This document shows positions 57,329 through 64,000 of a stretch of DNA of 64,000 nt, one piece after another. Location of the stretch: the NCBI RefSeq assembly GCF_902459465.1, contig NC_047066.1:5120377-5184376 (forward strand), in the 5' to 3' direction. This DNA is from Asterias rubens. Lineage: Eukaryota > Echinodermata > Asteroidea > Forcipulatida > Asteriidae. A model generated the notes under the pieces. That model saw nothing but the letters and a program-made list of their open reading frames with translations, had not been told where the DNA came from and made no database searches. The position numbers and the translations under genes are program-made. The stretch's first letter is position 1. The number at the start of each line of letters is the position of its first letter.

Positions 57329-60300
57329 CTGTCAATGAAACCAAGGGTGCCTTATAAGCGAATACATTCAGATTCACTATTTCTGAAGAATTTTAAATAT
57401 TTGATAAGTGTGCCCATGTATCGTTGTACAGAACACTTCAGACCTTCGCTGGTATCGAAGTAACTGGTTACCTGGACGACAGGACAATCGAGCTTCTTAA
57501 GCAGCCTCGTTGTGGAAATGATGACATCACTGGTTCGGCTAATATGCAGGTATCGCTCAAGAATCACAACCCGAGTACATTCAGCACAACCAATCGCAAG
57601 AGACGTTACAACATAGATGGTAGGGAGAGCGATCACTCTATACTAATTCCTTTTAAATCTGCCTCTACAGTATTAGGCACTGGACACTATTGGTAATTAC
57701 TCAAAATAACTTTTAGCATAAATGTTTACTTGGTAACGAGCAATGGAGAGATGTTCATGGTATACAACATTGTGAGAAACGGACCACTCTGAAGTAGTTA
57801 TGGCAAAAGAGGTAATTTCTCATGTAAATAATAAAAGACTTCAGCTGAAGCCTTTTATTAGGCAGATGAAAGCACCCTAATTTGTGGAACAAGGGTTTCT
57901 GTCATTATTCTCTTGCGACTTCGATGACCAATAATATTGAGACCAAACTTCCACAGATTTTTTATTTCATGCATTTAATGTTGGGATAAACCAAGTGAGA
58001 ATTCTTGTCTTTGCCAATTAGCAAAGGTGTCCAGTGGCTTTGAAGAGAGTCTTTAAAAATGACCCCTAGCTATGCATCAACATTACCCTTAACCTTACAA
58101 TACATAAACATTATGGCAAGGGGCCCACCACTTGCTAAAAAATCATCTTTTACTCCTCTTTTTCCGACTGCAGGTAACAAATGGCCAGATAAAGACATCA
58201 AATATTACTACGACAGCATCGCTGAGGATATCACTCCGGACGAGATGCGAGATGCTATCGCGAGAGCCTGGAAAGTATGGTCTGACGTCACACCTCTGAC
58301 ATTTACAGAGGTCAAGGTCAAGGAGGAAGCTCATATCGTCATTAAGTTTGCGCGCGGTCTCCATGGTGACGGGGACTACGCTAAATTTGACGGACCTGGT
58401 AAGAAATATTCAATGCAATTTTGTTTTAACATACAAAAGTATATTCTAAGAGTTGATGTTTCGTTAAAGGCACTGGAAACCATTGGTAATTACTCGAAAC
58501 AATTGTTAGCATACAAACGTTGTAACGAGCAATGGAGAGCTGTTGATAGTATACAACATTGTGAGAAACGGCTCCCTTTGAGGTAACGCAGTTAAACAAA
58601 AAAAAGTACATTTTCACTCAAATAATAAAAGACTTCAGGCCTGAAGCCTTTCATTAGGTGTCTGAAAGCACACACATTTGTGCAACAAAGAAGTTTACTT
58701 TCATTATTGGCTATGCTGAAAGCAACAAAGTTCAACAAGGGTGTTCTTCTTCCATTATTCTCTCGCATCTTCGACGACCAATATTGAGCCCGAATTTTCA
58801 CCTGTTTGTTGTTTTGTGCACATAGGATACACCACGTGAGAATACTGGTCTTTGATAGTTACCAAACGTGTACAGTGCCTCTAGAAATAAATAACCATGA
58901 CATGTTTCGTCCCTTATATATCTACAGGCGGCACACTTGCCCACGCCTACTTCCCGGAGAACGGAAACGCCCACTTTGACGAGGACGAAATATTCTCCGT
59001 ACATTCCACAGAGGGAGTAAATCTCTTCATCGTAGCAGCCCATGAGTTCGGTCACAGCATCGGATTGGCTCATTCCAGTGAGTTTGGCGCCCTCATGTAT
59101 CCATGGTACCAAGGCTACGTGCCTGAGTTTGTGCTGCCAGAAGATGACATACTTGGTGTTCAGCAGTTGTACGGTGGGTGTGAACACTTTAAGACCAGTT
59201 TGAGCGAAAACGGCAAAGGCTGATTTTTGCTGAAATTCATTTAAAATGTTTTAAGTCGTAAGGAACATAAATTCCCCGGAAAGTAAACAAATATTAATTG
59301 TACAGCAAAAATCTCTTCTCTAGTGCTTTTCAGAAAGAATCGCAAAAAAGCCGCTTTGTTGTAGAGTTGTACCACAAAGCAACATGCAGCCTCACGGATG
59401 TAAACCTTGGGTCCGGAAAGTTGAGAGAAGTGAAAGATGTTCAAGTGTATCTTTTGGGTCGTTTCGTACGTCATCCTAAACCTATGAATAATTAATATTC
59501 CCTCATGTTTATTCATTGCAGGCAAGCCTGATGTACGCCGACCTGATACCCTAACACTGAGCGATGGCGGACCCCGTATCAAACCGGGACGCCCTGATAC
59601 ATGTACCAGCAATTGGGATGCGGTTACCATGGGTGAGTGAAGGTTTGTCATAACAACAAATTTAAAGATAAGGCCGGGAGGGTGTCAAGATGATCCCGGC
59701 CAAATTTAATAAGCACAACAAGTACCTCAGAGTAAGCACAACAAATTTATGCTTATCAGAATAAGGTTTGGTATATAAATTGGTATTTATGTACATTGTA
59801 GATGGCTCAAATACCATTTCATTTTTTTTTTTTTCCGGAAATTTCCAGGAATGCTTTCAGGTTTCGATTCATGAGAACAGAATGACATTAGGTAATTTGT
59901 TTCCCAAAACAGAAGGAGTACTTTAACAAAAAAATGTCTTCTCTTCAACTATGTGACATAGCTCTCTTTAATAGTCAGTCCAGCTCCTACATTATGTCAT
60001 CATACGCCATTTGCTTTAGCCTAGCTCGTTTATATTTCTCCCAAAGTAACCCAGTCTGGTTTTTGTTATGTTTTCTTGTTACCTGTCTGTCTTGTCTCCT
60101 TGTTTGTAGTTTGTCTGTATAGGCTGTCTACTACAAGCTTTGGCTTTATCTGACAGCCTCATACTCTATTTTGGTTTTCATTGATTAACTATTAACTCTG
60201 TGCTTATTATTTTGCTTATCTATGTAATTTTGTACTAAAAAGTTATATAGCTTTAGAACAGTAATGTGAAATAACATGTTGACTTGAATTGAAATAGAAA

Positions 60301-62218
60301 AAAAACATCATTTATTTCAAATTTAACATGTCCTTTTTATAAGGTAACGACGGTCTCACCTATGCTTTCAAGGGTCGCTATATCTGGGCTATCAATGATA
60401 TAGCAGTAGAGCCAGGCTACCCTAAGAAGATTGACGTCACTTACCATGGTGCCCCCAGCAACATTCACGCTGCAGTCACCACGGTTCTGTACGGCCAGCA
60501 AAAAACATTTTTGTTCAAAGGTATGACACTTTTTTCGTTTTTAACAAACGTGGGTTGATGTTTTTTTTTTTTTTTTTTGGGGGGGGGGGGGTTCAATTAA
60601 TCAATCAGAATGTTGTTTATGTTAAAGGCAGTGTACACTATTGGTAATTACTCAAAATGATTATTAGCACCAAACCTTACTTGGTAACGAATAATGGGGA
60701 GAGGTTGGTAGTATAAAACATTGTGAGAAACGGCTCCCTCTGACATAGTTTTCGAGAAAGAAGTTATTTTCAGCGAATTTGTCAACCATCTAAACGCACA
60801 CAACTTCGTGTGACAAGGGTGTTTTTTCTTTCATTATTATCTCGCAACTTCGACGACCAATTGAGCTCAAATTTTCACAGGTTTGTTATTTCATGCATAT
60901 GTTGAGATACACCAAGTGAGAAGACTGGTCTTTGACAATTACCAATAGTGTCCACTGTCTTTAAAGCGCCAAAATCAACAAAATTTGTCGAAGGCACTCA
61001 AGACAGTTAGGCCCTACATGATATTAAAATACACTTGTTGCAAAAGATCACATTTTTGAGTAGTTTCTTGAAAATATGAATAGTCTGAGCATCACTGATG
61101 TAATTAGGAGGAGTGCTCCATTCGTTTATTCTTTTGAAATTCGTGTTGCCTCTAGCTACCGAGTAATCTCGGTAGTCTAGGTGGTAAGACACTGCTCTAG
61201 AATTGCAAAGGTCGTGGGTTCGAGTTCCACCCGAGTAATATGCCTGTGATTTTGGTGACAACCCTATTTAAAATATTACTTATTAGTTCAAACTACCATT
61301 CTTCATGGTACAATGGCTCTAACTTGACTCATTTGACCTTTGACGTGTGTTCCAGGGGCTAGAATGTGGCGATTTACCGACTTCGTCCTAGACAGTGGTT
61401 ACCCGAAGAAGACTGCTCCACGCGGCATACCACAGAGCCCCAATGCCGCCTTCGTGTGGGGTGGTAATGGCAAAATATACATATTCAAGGTAAGTTACTG
61501 CATGTATATTTCTGAGGTTTTTTGTATTGTTTGTTTGTATGCAAGTTGCCAGTCACACAAGGCCTGAAGGCCACTTCAACAAGGTGTTGGCAACAATCAA
61601 CTATTTTTCAGGGGCCGGTGCAGTCCATAAGAATAACCGATTTATTAGCTATTTTGATAACCAGCATGGTCAGAATTGTGTGCAGTTCACAGCTAAACCT
61701 CAGCTCAGTGCTATTCGAAAAATTACTCCAACATCAAGTAGCCTAATTCGTAATTCTTTTCTAGTTGCGTTAGTATACAACAATCGTATGACATAGTTGG
61801 CCTACTCCATTTTGACGCTTTTGTTTGCTAAACAAACTGTAGTTTCTGGGAAGTTTTCATTTATTGAAATTGTCATTTTGTCTCCAAACAGGGAGCTCGA
61901 TTCTACGAATTCAATCCCAAGCGTGAGAAGGTGATCAATGCGCCTCAAAAAATCCGCACCAAGTGGCCTGGTTTACCGCCCACTCTGGATGCCGCCCTCC
62001 AGTGGCGAAACGGTAAAACTTATTTCTTCAAAGGTGACAGCTACTGGCGGTTCAACGACGCCAAACTGCAGGTTGTTAGAGACTACCCACGTTCCAAAGC
62101 CCTCAACTGGATGGGTTGTGGGTTACAGGAGGGTGTTGAAATGCCAGAAAGATTACAGGAAGGGATACCGCAGGGGGTGGCTCGTAATCAAAGACGAGAG
62201 CAGGAACACGGTCAATGA
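51870..62218 (+). CDS. secreted-type matrix metalloproteinase with furin site, nine exons
   Basis: Exons: 51870-51989, 55992-56074, 57432-57619, 58174-58398, 58928-59173, 59522-59632, 60344-60520, 61356-61489, 61892-62218. Phases agree and give 536 residues. A signal peptide ends about residue 23 (LFCLHETSCA). The propeptide has a variant cysteine switch PRCGNDD (93-99) in place of PRCGVPD and then a furin-type site RKRR (123-126). The catalytic domain carries HEFGHSIGLAH (244-254) and Met-turn ALM (260-262). A short linker leads to a four-blade hemopexin domain bounded by C314 and C504. The tail after GCGLQ is polar (ending RNQRREQEHGQ), so no membrane anchor is seen and the enzyme should be released. 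It would be activated by proprotein convertases, like MMP11, MMP28 or the membrane types. It is divergent from the 27.9-38.1 kb paralogue and its introns also carry MITEs. Confidence 0.92.
52244..52601. mobile_element. TTAA-flanked element, third family
   Basis: Ends TTAAAGGCAAAGTATCCTTT and GTAGATCTTCCCTTTAA match the outer TTAAAGG/CCTTTAA pattern, but the interior (CTCGTTTTTGAGATATCGCT) differs from the main MITE. It lies in the first intron of the plus-strand MMP gene. Confidence 0.65.
52920..53138. mobile_element. CCCAATTTCAT palindromic element, diverged
   Basis: AATTTGCTTAAGCATGAAAT at the left and TTTTTTGCTTAAGCAGCTCT with ATGAAATTGGG at the right face each other. The left tip is degraded. 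Confidence 0.6.
53213..53371 (-). mobile_element. MITE, right half
   Basis: Runs from TGGAAAATTCCTTCTTTCTC to AATAGTGTCCACTGACTTTAA. Confidence 0.88.
53898..54261 (+). mobile_element. MITE, GGTACACGTTTGG subfamily
   Basis: Ends TTAAAGGGAAGGTACACGTT and AACGTGTACCTTCCCTTTAA are perfect inverse complements with TTAA. The interior follows subfamily B, with an AAAGACTTC...GAAGTCTTT hairpin. Confidence 0.9.
54300..54665 (+). mobile_element. MITE subfamily B
   Basis: Starts AAAGGCACTGAGCACTAATG, ends AAATGTGTCCAGTGCCTTCA; no TTAA remains at either end. Confidence 0.8.
55112..55490 (+). mobile_element. MITE, full length
   Basis: Starts TTAAAGGCAGTGGACACTAT, ends ATAGGGTCCACTGTCTTTAA. All internal blocks are intact. 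Confidence 0.93.
55523..55655 (+). repeat. interspersed repeat, also at 8.8 kb
   Basis: ATTTCTTAAAAAACTACTCC, CCTCAGCAAGTCATATTTTA, GGAAGCTTTCTATCATCATT and GTAAATCTGTGGACATTGTG match 8828-8965. Confidence 0.75.
55745..55965. mobile_element. palindrome made of two SINE tails
   Basis: TTACCCATACACCGATTGTG and AGCACTGTATACTCAGTACT at the left are mirrored by AGTACTGAGTATACAGTGGT and CACATCGGTGTATGGGTAAT at the right. Each arm matches the tail of the SINE at 20885-21062. A second inverted pair, GTCCTGTGA and TCACAGGAC, lies inside. Confidence 0.8.
56375..56763. mobile_element. 389-bp full-length hairpin element with TTAA ends
   Basis: Ends TTAAAGGAACACGTTGCCTT and AAGGCAAGTGTTCCTTTAA are near-exact complements. 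Pairing continues through GTGGTTTTCCTTTTAC and GTAAAAGGAAAACCAC to a centre at GGGAGTCAAAAATTTGACTCCC split across 56559-56580. It lies in an MMP intron. Confidence 0.9.
56978..57128. mobile_element. GGGTGCGTTCG palindromic MITE, 151 bp
   Basis: Starts GGGTGCGTTCGATTAGCTTC, ends GAAGCTAAACGAACGCACCC. The arms carry CCAGGACGAACGTG and CACGTTCGTCCTGG around a short loop. Confidence 0.92.
57290..57332. repeat. TTA/TTTA simple repeat
   Basis: TTATTA units pass into about eight TTTA tetramers about 100 bases upstream of the third MMP exon. Confidence 0.93.
57672..58041 (+). mobile_element. MITE subfamily B
   Basis: Starts TTAGGCACTGGACACTATTG, contains AAAGACTTCAGCTGAAGCCT as a hairpin, and ends AAAGGTGTCCAGTGGCTTT. 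It lies between the exons encoding the furin site and the catalytic domain. Confidence 0.85.
58463..58884 (+). mobile_element. MITE subfamily B, longer copy
   Basis: Starts TTAAAGGCACTGGAAACCAT, has the AAGACTTCAGGCCTGAAGCC hairpin, and ends AAACGTGTACAGTGCCTCTA. A 40-base internal insertion precedes TGTTCTTCTTCCATTATT. Confidence 0.83.
59695..59795. mobile_element. fragment of the CCCAATTTCAT element
   Basis: GGCCAAATTTAATAAGCACA and CTTATCAGAATAAGGTTTGG match parts of the relatives at 50.4 kb. The right half is missing. Confidence 0.45.
60622..60964 (+). mobile_element. MITE lacking the central hairpin
   Basis: Starts TTAAAGGCAGTGTACACTAT, ends AGTGTCCACTGTCTTTAA. The GAGACCTCA...TGAGGTCTC region has been deleted while the flanking blocks remain. 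Confidence 0.9.
61148..61258 (+). mobile_element. tRNA-derived SINE, second family
   Basis: GTAGTCTAGGTGGTAAGACAC (A box), GTCGTGGGTTCGAGTTCCAC (B box) and CGAGTAATATGCCTGTGATTT match the minus-strand copy at 20.9 kb. The tail is lost. Confidence 0.75.
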
Positions 62219-62376
62219 AAAAAAAAAAAAAAAAAAATCCACACCACACATATAGGTTGCCCTCGTGGTACTTTTTTGATATGATAGTGTATTTTTTTTG
62301 TTTTCCTGTGTATTTTCCATGATAAAATGTATCGTTATGTTGTATATAAACAGAACATTAATGTTTAGCGAATAAT

Positions 62377-62527
62377 GGGTGCGTTCGTTTAGCTTCCCTG
62401 GGTCGACCCCGGTGTGTGGCGGTTTTTGTTCCAGGACGAACGTGGGTTATTATCTGCACACGTTCGTCCTGGAAAAAGAAAACGCCACACACCGGGGTTG
62501 ACCCGGGGAAGCTAATCGAACGCACCC
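62377..62527. mobile_element. GGGTGCGTTCG palindromic MITE, 151 bp
   Basis: Starts GGGTGCGTTCGTTTAGCTTC, ends GAAGCTAATCGAACGCACCC. It has the same length as the copy at 56978 and lies about 160 bases after the MMP stop codon, perhaps inside the 3' untranslated region. Confidence 0.92.
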
Positions 62528-63915
62528 TGTATTGTTACTTTGGTTGAATTGTATAGTGGTTACATTCATTTTCATTGGTGTCGTTTGTTTGTTGTAATAA
62601 TTCTATCATAACTATCTCTTCATGAGCCTTTCTTGTCTGATTTGCTACCCAGTCTTCTCAACTCCAGTCTGATTATGTCTAATTTAACCATTTCTTTTGG
62701 AATTATATCGATATTTGATGTGATTAATTCACAGCACATGCATGTCGATGGTAATCTTTTTTTCACAGCGGCAACTTCACAAGAGAAATCAAAACTCAGC
62801 TCTTAAACGACATACCGCCCTCTTGGATTTTGGATTTTCAAAAGTAAATGTCGCCCTCTTCTGATTACAAATATTTTTTTCTTCAAACTACCCGTTACAC
62901 ATTACTGATAATCTAATTCATTATATTAGGTATTTAACCAAGATTGGACTTCACCAATCTATGACTGACTTTGGAAAGTAAACCCTTTTTTTCAATTTGT
63001 ACTTTATTTTGTGAATACTTATCTGTTTTGTAGTGAATTGATGCACTTTAATCATCGTTATTATTATATTATAAAGACTATTTTTATAATTATTAACTTT
63101 TTGTAATTTTTGACATTGATTACCATTTCAAAGTAAATAGATATTTTTGTAGTTTGATAAGACAGAAAAAACATTCGACGGATTTTATGGCTGTACTGGT
63201 CGGGGGAACTATCTGACTTCGTATTTTGGATACTTCTTATTAATGCTCTTTTTATCAAAGTTTATATAGTCGAATAGAATTTTATTAAAAGCTACTTTTA
63301 TACTGAATATTGTGGTTGTTATCTTTATTACGGTGTTTTTCATTCAAAATTTTCAAAATATAGCCATTAGAAGGGTAGCTGCTTCATTAAAATCAATTAT
63401 TATTATTTATTTTTTCGGGGGGGGGGGGCGTTTATATATTTTTTCATTCGTCTATTGGATGACGATGATGATGCAATTGCGTTTACCTCATCTATAATGA
63501 TAACATCAATTTTGATTAATTGCAATTGTTGCAAAATGCTCGATTGTGGCACAATACCCCCAATCTATGCCGCACCAGTCTACTTGCCCAGCCCTTTGAG
63601 GAGCAGCGCTGCCTTGGAGACCCGATGCGAGAAGGCTGTGAGATTGGCATAATCCCGGGCAGCATAATATTATGAATATGGACTCGAAAGAAGAGGATGG
63701 ACTCGAAAGAGGAAGACGTCAAAGAAAAACGGCGCAAATTATTCATTTATTATTACAAGTGCATTTTACCCTCGCACAGTAAGTGCCATACGCCTCAATC
63801 AGAGTACACTTTACTCCTTACAGAACAAAAAAATAATGATTGATGAAGTTATCCCATCTCTAACATCCGCGGCATCTGCTCTAAAGTCAACACCGAGAGG
63901 AACCGTCGTCAATAT
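62528..63915. other. intergenic / 3' untranslated sequence
   Basis: AT-rich sequence without a supported exon. On the minus strand an AATAAA lies near 63746, suitably placed to end the transcript of the gene entering at 64000. A poly(G) run is at about 63417. Confidence 0.5.
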
Positions 63916-64000
63916 TTACGGGGAATATTTTCGGACCGTGTCGTCGGTCTCTGCGCGGCGTTTCTTGGTCAGCAACATCACCTCCTTCCGCTTCTCGGCT
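63916..64000 (-). CDS. C-terminal end of a gene entering from the right edge
   Basis: The minus strand from the window edge reads 27 codons to a TAA at 63916-63918, giving AEKRKEVMLLTKKRRAETDD and then TVRKYSP. The charged, helix-prone composition, the codon use and the AATAAA about 170 bases further on suggest a true coding end. I do not recognise the protein. A chance frame is possible since only 85 bases are visible. Confidence 0.45.
   Translation of the reverse strand, partial: AEKRKEVMLLTKKRRAETDDTVRKYSP

Noticed and set aside
57541..57549. Splice donor after ANMQ in the plus-strand MMP gene
   Set aside because: CAG|GTATCG looks possible, but using it would drop the furin site NRKRRY and break phase with the next exon; the donor at 57619/57620 fits both.

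Overview
This is a eukaryotic, intron-rich and repeat-dense window, most likely from an echinoderm and perhaps a sea star. That reading is an inference. It rests on multi-exon animal genes (two matrix metalloproteinases with pro, catalytic and hemopexin domains, and a beta-1,3-galactosyltransferase), CR1/L2-like LINEs, tRNA-derived SINEs with a sea-urchin-like core, and very many short palindromic elements. No bacterial operons, CRISPR arrays or viral genes were seen.

Layout. 1-1.7 kb: a possible first exon of a secreted-protein gene on the minus strand, running off the left edge. 2.2-5.9 kb: a nearly full-length minus-strand LINE (endonuclease plus reverse transcriptase) broken by one frameshift. 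8.5-14.9 kb: a minus-strand GMC (cholesterol-oxidase-like) flavoprotein gene; eight exons could be joined with consistent phases to 604 residues. 15-23 kb: no genes, but MITEs, a 53-bp palindromic satellite, a second tandem array, SINEs and a long TAAAA microsatellite. 24.2-25.2 kb: an intronless beta-1,3-galactosyltransferase gene on the plus strand. 27.9-38.1 kb: a nine-exon minus-strand MMP gene (551 residues) with furin site and GPI-type tail. 38.3-51.9 kb: the region between the two MMP genes, filled with repeats and a LINE fragment. 51.9-62.2 kb: a nine-exon plus-strand MMP gene (536 residues), furin-activatable and apparently secreted. 63.9-64 kb: the probable C-terminus of a further minus-strand gene.

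The two MMP genes are divergent, sharing a 13.7-kb head-to-head interval. Both would be cut by furin-like proteases in the secretory pathway; one product would be tethered to the cell surface and the other released, so they look like an old paralogous pair for extracellular matrix remodelling. The GMC enzyme and the glycosyltransferase have no obvious link to them.

The most striking non-genic signal is a set of short elements whose ends read TTAAAGG...CCTTTAA. About thirty copies or fragments of one related group (TIR core GGACACTATTGGTAATT) are spread through introns and intergenic DNA on both strands, with other families sharing the same outer ends. Many contain internal hairpins. All exon boundaries were read by eye from GT/AG signals, phase and family resemblance; no alignment or transcript data were available.
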